DNA of 49,030 nt from Pseudoalteromonas sp. Z1A8 (GCF_011378855.1 NZ_WTLB01000024.1:19394-68423), one strand, 5' to 3'. Positions 28,912 to 37,192 are shown, counted from the first letter of the stretch. A program made the numbers and translations. The notes: generated from the letters alone by a model not told the origin.

Positions 28912-29682
28912 ATGTCTGTTAAAATCAGAAAGAGTCTTGTAGCAACTGCGTTGGTTGGCGCATTTGCATTTGCAAGCAGCAATGTGATTGCAGATCCTTT
29001 GAATGACGTGCAAAAAGCAGGTCAACAAATTCAAAAGGCTGCGGTTAAGTCTCAAACTAAAATTGACAATGTATATGGTCAAACTCAGGAGCTAATCGCT
29101 GAGTACCGTAGCGTTGTTGATGAGACTGAACTTATGAAAGTGTATAACGATCACGTGTCGCGCTTGGTTGATAGCCAAAACGCTTCTATCGAATCGTTTG
29201 ATCGTCAAATCGCTACGATTGATAACACGAAACAAAACGTTGTGCCTTTGATGTATCGCATGATCGATACGCTTGAGCAATTCATCAAAGCGGACGTTCC
29301 ATTTAATCTAGAAACGCGTTTAGGACGTGTTGAAAGACTACGTGAAATCATGGTTTCTGCGTCTGTAACGACGTCTGAAAAATTCCGTCAAGTACTTGAA
29401 GCTTACACTATTGAAACAGCATACAGCTCTCTTGTATCTGCTTCTCAAGGTACATTAGAAGTTGATGGCAAGAGCATTAACGTTGATATCGGTCAGTTAG
29501 GTCGTATCACTTACGTTGCTCAGTCTTTTGACTTGAAACATGCTTGGGTGTGGGATAACAACACTAAACAGTGGAAAAAATTAGGTGAAGAATACCTAAA
29601 ACCTGTTAAAGAAGTTATTCGTATGGCGCGTAAGCAAGCGACATTAGAACTTGTTAAACTACCTATCTTTGGCGCGGAGTAA
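28912..29682 (+). CDS. DUF3450 periplasmic protein of TonB2 operon
   Basis: 256 residues from ATG 28912 (an in-frame TTG at 28903 is less likely). A signal peptide (SVKIRKSLVATALVGAFAFASSNVIA) is followed by a long helical, coiled-coil-prone region: DVQKAGQQIQKAAVKSQTKIDNVYGQTQELIAEYRS and beyond. The pattern is that of DUF3450, found as first gene of TtpC-ExbB-ExbD-TonB operons in marine gammaproteobacteria. It probably works in the periplasm with the TtpC-like protein, but its biochemical role is unknown. Only 6 bp separate it from the next gene. Confidence 0.88.
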   Translation: MSVKIRKSLVATALVGAFAFASSNVIADPLNDVQKAGQQIQKAAVKSQTKIDNVYGQTQELIAEYRSVVDETELMKVYNDHVSRLVDSQNASIESFDRQIATIDNTKQNVVPLMYRMIDTLEQFIKADVPFNLETRLGRVERLREIMVSASVTTSEKFRQVLEAYTIETAYSSLVSASQGTLEVDGKSINVDIGQLGRITYVAQSFDLKHAWVWDNNTKQWKKLGEEYLKPVKEVIRMARKQATLELVKLPIFGAE

Positions 29683-29688
29683 TCAATA

Positions 29689-31053
29689 ATGAAGAAACTA
29701 TTTAAAGGTTTTGCTGTTGCCGCAGTACTAACTGTTTCTGCAGGTACCGCGTTAAATGCACATGCAAATACTGGAGCTCTAGATAAAATTCTTGAGCAAG
29801 TAAAGCAAGAGCGTATCTCTGAAGGTAAAATCGATAAGAAACGTGAACAAGAGTTCTTATCAGATCGTGCTGACAAGCAATCTTTACTTAATAAAGCTAA
29901 AAGCCAACTTGCTTCTGAGAAGTCTCGTGGTGAACGCTTAACTAAGCAATATGCACAAAATGAAAATACGTTAGCAGAAAAAGAAGCTGCTCTTCAAAGT
30001 GCCCAAGGTACTTTAGGTGAGATGTTTGGTGTTGTACGTCGTGCAGCTCAAGACGCTATCGGTTCTATCGAAGCATCACTAGTTAGTGCTGAGAAACCAG
30101 GCCGTGCTGAAATCTTACGTTCATTAGCTGCTGCTAAAGAACTTCCAACTGTTCGTGAACTTGAAGAACTTTGGATTTCACTTCAAACAGAAATGACTGA
30201 ATCAGCTAAAGTTTCAACTTTTGAAACTGAAGTTGCTGGTCTTGACGGTAACCCGTCAATGAAAAAAGTAACGCGTATCGGTAACTTTAACTTAGTTACA
30301 GACGATGGTTACTTAATTTATTCACCAGAAACTAAGTCTATTCAGCCTCTAGGTAAACAGCCTGATAGCTATATTTTAGACGGTATCACTGATCTTGAAA
30401 ATACATCACCAGATAACTACGCTGGTGTTTATATCGATCCGACTCGTGGTGCTATCTTACGTATCAACACTCAAAAAGCGACACTTATGGAATACTTCCA
30501 TCAAGGTGGCGTAGTTGGTTATATCATTACAGCTTTACTAGCTTTAGGTATGCTAATTACTCTAATTCGTTTTGTTGACCTTACACTTACTACTAGTAAG
30601 ATTAAGAGCCAGCTTAAAAATGTTGCTACACCGAATACAAATAACCCACTGGGTCGTATTCTTAAAGTGTACCATGACAACAAGAACCAAGATGTTGAAA
30701 ACCTTGAGCTTAAACTTGATGAAGCGATTCTACGTGAAACGCCACGCATCGAAGCTGGTATCAATATAATTAAGATTCTTGCTGCAATCGCACCATTACT
30801 AGGCCTACTAGGTACAGTAATCGGTATGATCTTAACGTTCCAAACAATCACATTGTTCGGTACGGGTGATCCGAAGATCATGGCAGGTAACATCTCTCTA
30901 GCACTTGTAACTACAGCGCTAGGTCTAATTGCTGCATTACCACTAATTCTACTTCATGCTCTAGTAGCTGGTCGTAGTAAGTCGGTATTACACATCCTTG
31001 ATGAGCAAAGCGCGGGTATCGTTGCTACTCACGCGGAGAAGGAGAAAGCCTAA
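29689..31053 (+). CDS. ttpC: TtpC-like large MotA/TolQ/ExbB proton-channel protein
   Basis: 454 residues. The signal sequence (to about residue 26) is followed by a periplasmic coiled-coil domain at about 30-240 (KSQLASEKSRGERLTKQYAQNENTLAEKEAALQ). A transmembrane helix lies at about 272-298. The ExbB/TolQ domain at about 330-445 has IKILAAIAPLLGLLGTVIGMILTF and SLALVTTALGLIAALPLILLHALV. This architecture is that of TtpC, an extra subunit required by the TonB2 complex in Vibrio. It sits between DUF3450 and exbB; its stop codon overlaps the next start (TAATG). Confidence 0.9.
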   Translation: MKKLFKGFAVAAVLTVSAGTALNAHANTGALDKILEQVKQERISEGKIDKKREQEFLSDRADKQSLLNKAKSQLASEKSRGERLTKQYAQNENTLAEKEAALQSAQGTLGEMFGVVRRAAQDAIGSIEASLVSAEKPGRAEILRSLAAAKELPTVRELEELWISLQTEMTESAKVSTFETEVAGLDGNPSMKKVTRIGNFNLVTDDGYLIYSPETKSIQPLGKQPDSYILDGITDLENTSPDNYAGVYIDPTRGAILRINTQKATLMEYFHQGGVVGYIITALLALGMLITLIRFVDLTLTTSKIKSQLKNVATPNTNNPLGRILKVYHDNKNQDVENLELKLDEAILRETPRIEAGINIIKILAAIAPLLGLLGTVIGMILTFQTITLFGTGDPKIMAGNISLALVTTALGLIAALPLILLHALVAGRSKSVLHILDEQSAGIVATHAEKEKA

Positions 31054-31577
31054 TGCTAGTCCTGATGGAGATATGGGAATCTATCAGGGATTTTGTTGGC
31101 ACAGGCGGCCAGGTTTTATACGTGGTCGCGATAGCACTCTTTCTGATGTGGGTTTTAATGATTGAGCGCTATTGGTTTCTACTTGCAGAGTTTCCTCGCA
31201 CAGCGAAAGAAATTGTAGCAAAGTGGGATGCCCGCCAAGACACTACGTCTTGGTACGCACACAGAATCCGTGAAGCATGGATTTCTGAAGCGTCTGAAAA
31301 ATTAGATCAGCGTATGTTGTTGATTAAGACATTAGTAGCTGTTTGTCCTTTGATAGGCTTACTTGGTACTGTTACTGGTATGATCTCGGTTTTTGAAACC
31401 ATGGCCAACCAGGGTACGGGTAACGCACGTTTAATGGCATCAGGTATTTCAATGGCAACAATCCCAACAATGGCTGGAATGGTTGCGGCACTATCTGGAG
31501 TATTTTTTAGCTCACGTCTTGAGACAAAAGCTAAAATGGTGAAAGCCAAACTTATTGATAGTATGCCTCATCACTAG
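31053..31577 (+). CDS. exbB: ExbB-type proton-channel subunit (TonB2 system)
   Basis: A 174-residue inner-membrane protein with about three helices: residues 15-37 (QVLYVVAIALFLMWVLMIERYWF), about 92-112 (LIKTLVAVCPLIGLLGTVTGMISVF) and about 130-155 (GISMATIPTMAGMVAALSGVFF). It is the short TonB2-type ExbB, forming the channel with ExbD to energise TonB. Its start overlaps the stop of the ttpC-like gene, so translation is probably coupled. The following exbD begins 14 bp downstream with a GAGAG ribosome binding site. Confidence 0.93.
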   Translation: MLVLMEIWESIRDFVGTGGQVLYVVAIALFLMWVLMIERYWFLLAEFPRTAKEIVAKWDARQDTTSWYAHRIREAWISEASEKLDQRMLLIKTLVAVCPLIGLLGTVTGMISVFETMANQGTGNARLMASGISMATIPTMAGMVAALSGVFFSSRLETKAKMVKAKLIDSMPHH

Positions 31578-31591
31578 AGAGAGAATTAAAT

Positions 31592-31996
31592 ATGGCACGT
31601 AAACAACGTTTTCGTGAAGAAGAAGAAGCAGCGGTTGATATGACGCCAATGCTTGACATCGTATTTATCATGCTTATTTTCTTTATCGTAACTACATCGT
31701 TCGTTAAAGAGGCTGGTATCGAGGTCAATAAACCAAAAGCTGCCCAAGCTACTAAGCAAAAAAATGCTAACATTTTTATTGCTATTCGTAGTAACGGCGA
31801 AATCTGGGTTGATAAACAACAAATTGATGTTGAACGTATTTCAGCAAAAATCGAAAGTTTATTAGCAGAACAACCTACTGAAGTTGTGATTATACAAGCT
31901 GATAAAGAAGCTAAACACGGCACAGTGGTTAAAGTTATGGACCAGATTAAAGCGACGGGTGACAACCTTAGAATTTCAATAGCTGGAGATCAGTAA
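31592..31996 (+). CDS. exbD: ExbD-type proton-channel subunit (TonB2 system)
   Basis: 134 residues with a short cytoplasmic N-terminus (RKQRFREEEEAAVDMTPMLDIVFIMLIFFIVTTSFV). This holds the transmembrane helix whose aspartate (in MLDIVFIMLIF, about residue 22) carries protons in the family. The C-terminal periplasmic domain is at about 50-134. It partners with the ExbB and TonB encoded on either side; its stop overlaps the tonB start (TAATG). Confidence 0.94.
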   Translation: MARKQRFREEEEAAVDMTPMLDIVFIMLIFFIVTTSFVKEAGIEVNKPKAAQATKQKNANIFIAIRSNGEIWVDKQQIDVERISAKIESLLAEQPTEVVIIQADKEAKHGTVVKVMDQIKATGDNLRISIAGDQ

Positions 31997-32613
31997 TGAT
32001 TCGTTTTCTGTTTTCACTGATTGCAGGTGGGGCAGTTACTTTCGGCTTGTTCTACTTCATGGCCTTCCTCATCTCTGGTGGGGCTGACCGTAATACGGAA
32101 CAAAAAGAGCAGATCATAGTCGAAATAATGACGAATCCGCCTGAATCTAAGGTGCAGGAGAGGAAGCGTGTACCGCCTCCTCCTCCGCCACCGCCAAAGC
32201 AGCCGCCTAAACCGCAGCCGCCACAGCCGGAAAATAATAATCCAAACCCTGGTGCTATGTCATTTAACATGGGTAGCATTGATGTTGGTAGTTCAGCTGG
32301 TGGACTAAGTGGTCCTGGTGCATTTGGACGAGATGGTGATGCGACACCTATCGTTCGTATAGAACCAAAATATCCAACGCAAGCAGCACGTGATGGCAAA
32401 GAAGGTTGGGTACAACTTTCATTCACAATTGATGAGTTAGGTGGAGTAACTGACGTTGAAGTAATTGACGCAGATCCGAAGCGTATCTTTGACCGTGAAG
32501 CTAAACGTGCACTGCGTAAGTGGAAGTACCGTCCTAAGATCATTGACGGAAAACCACAGAAACAACCAGGTTTACAAGTTCAATTAGACTTTAAACTTAA
32601 CCAAGGCAACTAA
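31996..32613 (+). CDS. tonB: TonB2-type energy transducer
   Basis: 205 residues. An N-terminal signal anchor (about residues 4-28) is followed by a proline-rich spacer (PPPPPPPPKQPPKPQPPQP, about 60-78) and a glycine-rich stretch. The C-terminal TonB domain is at about 118-202 (EPKYPTQAARDGKEGWVQLSFTID ... RALRKWKYRP). The YP motif and helix that contact the TonB boxes of outer-membrane receptors are present. It spans the periplasm to drive uptake of siderophores or large substrates. No TonB-dependent receptor is encoded in the window, so the cargo is unknown. Confidence 0.94.
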   Translation: MIRFLFSLIAGGAVTFGLFYFMAFLISGGADRNTEQKEQIIVEIMTNPPESKVQERKRVPPPPPPPPKQPPKPQPPQPENNNPNPGAMSFNMGSIDVGSSAGGLSGPGAFGRDGDATPIVRIEPKYPTQAARDGKEGWVQLSFTIDELGGVTDVEVIDADPKRIFDREAKRALRKWKYRPKIIDGKPQKQPGLQVQLDFKLNQGN

Positions 32614-32624
32614 GGAGGCGAGTA

Positions 32625-33884
32625 ATGAGAAATTTTTCTAAAGTAACTGCTCTTGCGATTCTTATGTCTGTGACTGGTGCTACTTTAAGTGCATCTGTTT
32701 TAGCGGCGCCAGATTACGCAAAGATTGAAGAGCGTAAAAAAGCAAAAACTAAAATCATGGGCGAGCGTACTGGTAAAAAAGTAATTAAAGCATTTGATTT
32801 GTACAACGAAGAAAAAGTTGATGAAGCAATTGTTTTGCTTAGAGAGATTGATGCTTCGAATGACTTTGATAAAGCGACCGTTAACCGTTACTTAGGTAGC
32901 ATGTACGCTCAAAAAGAAAAGTATGATGAAGCGATTAAATATTCTAAACAAGCAGTTGCCCCTGATGTTTTAAACTTTGCTGACCAAGAACAAACACTAA
33001 AACTGTTAGGCGACTTATACGCCGGTACTGAAAAGTATCAAGAGGCCAAAAAAGCTTATGTAGCTTGGATGGACTTTACCGGTCAAGAAGATCCTACGGT
33101 TTATACACGGATTGCTCAAGCTAACTATCAGTTAGAGCAATTTCGTGATGTTTTTGAACCAGCAGATAAGGCAATTAAACTTCAAAAAGAACCTAATAAA
33201 GGTCCTTACCAATTAAAACTGGGTGCATACTTTGAACTTAAAGATTATGCAAACATGGTTAAGATTGGCGAAGAAATTGTTCGTGTATGGCCTGATGATA
33301 AAAAAGCTTGGGTTAGCTTAGGTAAATATTACCTACAAACCGAAGACTATCAAAAAGGTTTAGCAACGATGGAAGTTGCTTACAAGAACGGTTACTTTGA
33401 AAATGAAGTTGAGTATAAAGTCTTATCTAACTTTTACTCTTTAAACGAGATCCCTTTTAGAGCAGCTGTAACGCTAGAAAAGGCCGTTAAGAGTGAAAAA
33501 GTAAAACGTACAAAGCAGAATGTTAGCGCGATTGCTAGTAACTATCACCGCTCTAAAGATTTAGAAAAAGCTGCTAAGTACTACGAAGAAGCTGCTAAAT
33601 TTGATGACGACGCTGAACTTTACCGTAAAGCTGGTTCGTTACTTTTACAATCTGAGAAATTCAGTGCTGCTGTTGTTCGTTTGAACAAAGCATTAGAGCT
33701 TGGCTCTGATAAAAAGGGTACTATTTATTCAGATTTAGCTGAAGCGTATTACTATCAAGGTAAGTATAAGCAAGCATATGCTGCAATTACTAAAGCTATG
33801 GATGACCCTCGCACACGTAAGTTTGCAAAAGGTTGGTCTACATATATTAAAGATAAAGCCGCTCGCAACGGTGTTAAAATTTAA
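32625..33884 (+). CDS. TPR-repeat protein of TonB2 operon
   Basis: 419 residues with a signal peptide (MRNFSKVTALAILMSVTGATLSASVLA) and tetratricopeptide-like repeats over most of the mature part (for example YLGSMYAQKEKYDEAIKYSKQAV, WVSLGKYYLQTEDYQKGLATMEVAYKNG and YSDLAEAYYYQGKYKQAYAAITKAM). It is the periplasmic TPR partner commonly last in ttpC-exbB-exbD-tonB operons. Its exact role, perhaps assembling or gating the complex, is not established. It begins 11 bp after tonB with GGAGG upstream and is followed by the operon terminator. Confidence 0.9.
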   Translation: MRNFSKVTALAILMSVTGATLSASVLAAPDYAKIEERKKAKTKIMGERTGKKVIKAFDLYNEEKVDEAIVLLREIDASNDFDKATVNRYLGSMYAQKEKYDEAIKYSKQAVAPDVLNFADQEQTLKLLGDLYAGTEKYQEAKKAYVAWMDFTGQEDPTVYTRIAQANYQLEQFRDVFEPADKAIKLQKEPNKGPYQLKLGAYFELKDYANMVKIGEEIVRVWPDDKKAWVSLGKYYLQTEDYQKGLATMEVAYKNGYFENEVEYKVLSNFYSLNEIPFRAAVTLEKAVKSEKVKRTKQNVSAIASNYHRSKDLEKAAKYYEEAAKFDDDAELYRKAGSLLLQSEKFSAAVVRLNKALELGSDKKGTIYSDLAEAYYYQGKYKQAYAAITKAMDDPRTRKFAKGWSTYIKDKAARNGVKI

Positions 33885-33908
33885 TTTTAATTAGCTAAAG
33901 CAACTTAT

Positions 33909-33934
33909 AAAAAGCCCCTCTGGGGCTTTTTTTA
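33909..33934 (+). terminator. TonB operon terminator
   Basis: Stem AAAAGCCCC, loop TCT, GGGGCTTTT followed by a T-run; about 25 bp after the TPR gene stop. Confidence 0.94.
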
Positions 33935-33945
33935 TTGGAACTACT

Positions 33946-34989
33946 ATGTATAAAAAGCTCTCTTTCTCATTATTACTATGCCTTTTTTTAGGGGCATGCT
34001 CAAAGCAGCCTCAACCTTATGAGTCATTTGAAGACGCACAAGTTGCTTTAAAAACTTTAAACATGGCACTTGTACAACCGGACACTAAAAAAGCCGGTAA
34101 AATTACTAAAGAACAATTGGTTTTCTCAAATGCATATTTGGCAGAGCGTCATACTATTTATCAGAACTTAATGGATATTGAGCTTAATCTTAATCAAATT
34201 GCGCAAGTAAACTATTTGGTTATTGCGGAGCGTTTTCCTGGGCGCTATTTTAATTGGCCAGCTCAAGTAGATGTATTGAAAAACATGCTTGCTTTTGAAG
34301 ACTCAAAAAACTCACCAGATAGTATTATTACGTGGCTTAAATCAACCCAAGACACGTTAGACAGTGCTAAACAAAGCAATTTAAAGCTAAATAAGATTGA
34401 GCTTACATTATTACAAAGCTATGTATCGAGTGCGATAGACAATAATGATGTTCAGCCAGCGCTTAAAAGTCATATAAGGGCTTTTAACGATTATTTGGCC
34501 AGTTATAAGCCCAGAGGTAGCATTGGTTTAAGGGGCCTGCCAAATGGCACTGAGTGGTATCAGAGCAAACTTAATTACTTTAGTGGCGAAGTACATTCTC
34601 CGTTGGAATGGGTTACTCTTTTAAATGAAAAAATAAAAGTATTAGATCGAATTACATTCGATAGTAAAATGTCTACTTCTCATCAAAAATCGTTTTTAGC
34701 GCAATATTTATCGGGTGAAAAGCTAATTGAAGGGCTTGATTGGCAGACTGATTATCAAGACTTACCTGCAATGGCGAGTAATATGAATATGTCTGATAAA
34801 GGTAAAACATTGATGCTTGCAATGATGGAATCGGATATAGGCATTCATTATCATGCCTGGACTTTACCACAAGCAAAAGTAAATCTTATAAAACGGCTAG
34901 AAATGAGTCAAGAAGAGGCTCAGTATTTAGTGGAAGATATAATACTCTACCCAGGGCAATCATTTAGCTTTATACAACAAATTATATAA
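33946..34989 (+). CDS. Lipoprotein resembling a core-deleted DUF885 protein
   Basis: 347 residues with a lipoprotein signal (LLCLFLGAC, acylated Cys18). Two segments resemble DUF885 peptidase-like proteins: GLRGLPNGTEWYQSKLNYFSGEVHSPLEWVTLLNEK (about 198-233) and the C-terminal IGIHYHAWTLPQAKVNLIKRL ... VEDIILYPGQSFSF. In usual members (about 600 residues) these flank the metal site HExxPGHH and an EGW motif. Here no HExxPGHH exists; only ...LIEGLDW remains between them. It is therefore probably not an active metallopeptidase. The reading frame is open and intact, so it may be a maintained non-catalytic protein. It has its own start just after the TonB operon terminator. Confidence 0.65.
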   Translation: MYKKLSFSLLLCLFLGACSKQPQPYESFEDAQVALKTLNMALVQPDTKKAGKITKEQLVFSNAYLAERHTIYQNLMDIELNLNQIAQVNYLVIAERFPGRYFNWPAQVDVLKNMLAFEDSKNSPDSIITWLKSTQDTLDSAKQSNLKLNKIELTLLQSYVSSAIDNNDVQPALKSHIRAFNDYLASYKPRGSIGLRGLPNGTEWYQSKLNYFSGEVHSPLEWVTLLNEKIKVLDRITFDSKMSTSHQKSFLAQYLSGEKLIEGLDWQTDYQDLPAMASNMNMSDKGKTLMLAMMESDIGIHYHAWTLPQAKVNLIKRLEMSQEEAQYLVEDIILYPGQSFSFIQQII

Positions 34990-34996
34990 TGATTTT

Positions 34997-35021
34997 AAAG
35001 TGCGCTTATGATGCGCACTTC
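34997..35021. terminator. Hairpin between convergent genes
   Basis: AAAGTGCGC and GCGCACTT form a strong stem with a 7-base loop (34997-35020). It overlaps the end of the minus-strand DksA/TraR-like gene. A weak T-run means function as a terminator is likely but not certain. Confidence 0.6.
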
Positions 35022-35332
35022 GTACACCGTTGAGTTGCGGGGTCTAGTTCAAGTGATTTGGCCGATATTTTTTCTTCACAGTCACAGCAGTAACCATATT
35101 GGCCAATTTCTATTTGGCTTAGTGCAGCTTCTAGTTCAGTCATGCGGCTAATTAAAAGTGCATATTCAGGCCCAAGCTTCTCGGCGGCACAGTCTAACCA
35201 TTCATTATTTGCTGTATTATCTAAAATTTGTATTAAATGCTGATGTGCAGGATAGGCTGATTTAGAAAGCATAGTTAATATATTTAATTTAACTTGTGCT
35301 ATTTCATCGCTTAGTCTTTTTTGATGATGCAT
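35006..35332 (-). CDS. DksA/TraR-family C4 zinc-finger protein
   Basis: 108 residues. The C-terminal zinc finger has C82, C85, C103 and C106 in QYGYCCDCEEKISAKSLELDPATQRCTKC, as in DksA/TraR. The N-terminal helical part is shorter than DksA (151 residues), closer to TraR-like or YbiI-like members. These proteins enter the RNA polymerase secondary channel and alter promoter choice; the acidic tip residues needed for DksA activity are not obvious here. It stands alone, upstream of dusC on the same strand in genome order but not obviously in one operon. Confidence 0.85.
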   Translation of the reverse strand: MHHQKRLSDEIAQVKLNILTMLSKSAYPAHQHLIQILDNTANNEWLDCAAEKLGPEYALLISRMTELEAALSQIEIGQYGYCCDCEEKISAKSLELDPATQRCTKCAS

Positions 35333-35393
35333 TATCAGTACAACCTTATTAAATTGGCTTTACGTTATACTGATATTATCAAGGGGCTTTAAG

Positions 35394-36374
35394 TTAGCTG
35401 TTATGATTTGAATCAAGTTGCGGTGCTTTGGCGTATTTATTTAATACACTGGCCACGTCTTCTTTACTTTTTAAACGCCTAATTTCATCAAATAAATCGA
35501 TAGCTTGCGGATACTGACGCTTTAGATAGCCAAGCCATTGCTTGGTACGAGAAGCAAAGTACTTTTCATCTTTTGCAGGGTCTTGATGGATCGCAGAGTG
35601 AATTAAATGATAAATAATATGCTCCCATTGTAGGCCATCATAGTGTTCGTTATTTACATGAGCTTTAATTTTTTTTGCTAGATCAGGATGTGAAAGGGCG
35701 CCGCGACCAAGCATTAAATCAGTGCATCCACTTCGTTTTTGACAAAGCATTGCGTCTTCAACTTGCCAAATTTCACCATTGGCAACAACAGCAATATTTT
35801 TGTCTTTTATTATTGGTGGAATTTTTTCCCAATAAGCTGGCGGGTTGTAACCATCACGTTTGGTTCTGGCGTGTATTGCCACACTATTTGCGCCTGCGCT
35901 TACGACAGCATCTACAATTTCTTGGCTGTTACTGTCATCATCAAAGCCTAAGCGAATTTTTGCACTTACTTCATGTTCATCATCTACGGCGTCTCGGACT
36001 GCTTTAATAATCGTATACATGTGGTCAGGATCTTTAAGCAGTACAGCACCCCCTCGACTACGATTAACGGTTTTTGCTGGGCAACCAAAGTTAAGATCGA
36101 CCCCATGAGATCCTAAGGCAATTGCTCTTATTGCATTTTCGGCTAACGGATTTGCTTCTTGGCCGAGCAATTGAACACGTACTGGAGTGCCTGCTCGCGT
36201 AAAACCATTATTATGTAGCTCAGGACAAAATCGATGAAAAACCTTGTCAGGTAAGCATGTCTCAACCACTCTTACAAATTCGGTAACGCACAAATCGAAC
36301 CCACCAATATCTGTGAGTAATTGGCGCATTTTAAAATCAACGACACCTTCCATAGGCGCTAAAACAAGTTTCAT
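35394..36374 (-). CDS. dusC: tRNA-dihydrouridine synthase C
   Basis: 326 residues (E. coli DusC 315). It reduces uridine 16 of tRNAs with FMN. The start KLVLAPMEGVVDFKMRQLLTDIG, the catalytic Cys98 in DLNFGCPAKTVNRSRGGAVLLKDP, and FMN-binding VVANGEIW and LMLGRGAL are diagnostic. The APMEG variant and RGGA context favour DusC over DusA/DusB. It starts at ATG 36374 and is divergent from the hvf cluster, with about 225 bp between them. Confidence 0.92.
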   Translation of the reverse strand: MKLVLAPMEGVVDFKMRQLLTDIGGFDLCVTEFVRVVETCLPDKVFHRFCPELHNNGFTRAGTPVRVQLLGQEANPLAENAIRAIALGSHGVDLNFGCPAKTVNRSRGGAVLLKDPDHMYTIIKAVRDAVDDEHEVSAKIRLGFDDDSNSQEIVDAVVSAGANSVAIHARTKRDGYNPPAYWEKIPPIIKDKNIAVVANGEIWQVEDAMLCQKRSGCTDLMLGRGALSHPDLAKKIKAHVNNEHYDGLQWEHIIYHLIHSAIHQDPAKDEKYFASRTKQWLGYLKRQYPQAIDLFDEIRRLKSKEDVASVLNKYAKAPQLDSNHNS

Positions 36375-36600
36375 AAGGTGATTAATTCTGATAAAAAACT
36401 GGACGCATAGTTTACCTGCAAATCACACATTGATAAATCTGTAATTACCAACCATATTTAATGTAGAAATTGCAAAAGTAAATAATATGAAAATAAATGA
36501 AAGTTTTTATTCTTGTACGGGTCTACTTAAGCATACAAGCAATTTAAAAATACATTTTTATTGCTGAGATTTATAATCCTTGATTAAAGAGAGTCATAAA

Positions 36601-37125
36601 ATGAATACAATTAAAAAAAATACAATCGCGTTAACTTTAGGTGCAGTAGTTGTTGGCTCTGCAAGTTTTGTATCTGCTGACGTACAAGCGAACCCATTTG
36701 AGTTCCAACAATTAGTAACAGGTTACCAATTAGACGCAACTGAAGGTAAATGCGGCGAAGGTAAGTGTGGCGGCGACGCAAAAGATACTAAAGACATGAA
36801 AACCAAAGCTGAAGGTAAATGCGGCGAAGGTAAGTGTGGCGGCGACGCAAAAGATGCTAAAGGCATGAAAACTAAAGCTGAAGGCAAATGCGGCGAAGGT
36901 AAATGTGGCGGCGACGCAAAAGATGCTAAAGGCATGAAAACTAAAGCTGAAGGTAAATGCGGCGAAGGTAAATGTGGCGGCGACGCAAAAGATGCTAAAG
37001 GCATGAAAACTAAAGCTGAAGGTAAATGCGGTGAAGGTAAATGTGGCGGCGACGCAAAAGATGCTAAAGGCGCTAAAGCAAAAGCTGAAGGCAAGTGCGG
37101 CGAAGGTAAATGTGGTGGTCGTTAA
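36601..37125 (+). CDS. hvfA: HvfA-type RiPP precursor with EGKCG repeats
   Basis: 174 residues from ATG 36601 (AGAGAG upstream; a TTG at 36580 is ignored). A Sec-type signal peptide (about residues 1-30, NTIKKNTIALTLGAVVVGSASFVSADVQA) is followed by a short spacer and six copies of a 23-residue unit. Each begins EGKCGEGKCGG, and the others continue with DAKDAKGMKTKA; units start at residues 48, 71, 94, 117, 140 and 163. In total there are twelve EGKCG motifs and twelve cysteines, all in the motif. In the related Haemophilus HvfA, EGKCG cysteines are oxidised to oxazolone/thioamide groups that bind copper. The next two genes encode the expected enzymes. Confidence 0.9.
   Translation: MNTIKKNTIALTLGAVVVGSASFVSADVQANPFEFQQLVTGYQLDATEGKCGEGKCGGDAKDTKDMKTKAEGKCGEGKCGGDAKDAKGMKTKAEGKCGEGKCGGDAKDAKGMKTKAEGKCGEGKCGGDAKDAKGMKTKAEGKCGEGKCGGDAKDAKGAKAKAEGKCGEGKCGGR
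36742..37122 (+). repeat. 69-bp coding tandem repeat in hvfA
   Basis: Six head-to-tail units start at 36742, 36811, 36880, 36949, 37018 and 37087 (the last is partial, 36 bp). Units 2, 3 and 4 differ from each other by only one or two bases, while units 1, 5 and 6 differ more. This pattern points to recent internal duplication in the middle of the array. Confidence 0.97.
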
Positions 37126-37149
37126 TTTCTTATTCTAAATAAGTTATGC

Positions 37150-37175
37150 TAAAAGGGCCTTAAGGCCCTTTTTTG
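37150..37175 (+). terminator. Hairpin terminator/attenuator between hvfA and hvfB
   Basis: A perfect palindrome AAAGGGCC-TTAA-GGCCCTTT followed by TTTT lies 25 bases after the hvfA stop and about 20 bases before the hvfB start. It should end most transcripts after the precursor gene, leaving read-through for the enzymes. Confidence 0.9.
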
Positions 37176-37192
37176 TTAAGTTAGAGGTAGTT

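Noticed and set aside
36723..37094. Long antisense open frame over hvfA with repeated SPHLPSALVFMP units
   Set aside because: It is the mirror of the in-frame 69-bp repeats. It has no ribosome binding site, and the plus-strand product has a signal peptide and the right partner genes.
36742..37122. Regular 69-bp repeats as a CRISPR array
   Set aside because: Repeats are directly tandem without variable spacers and are coding.
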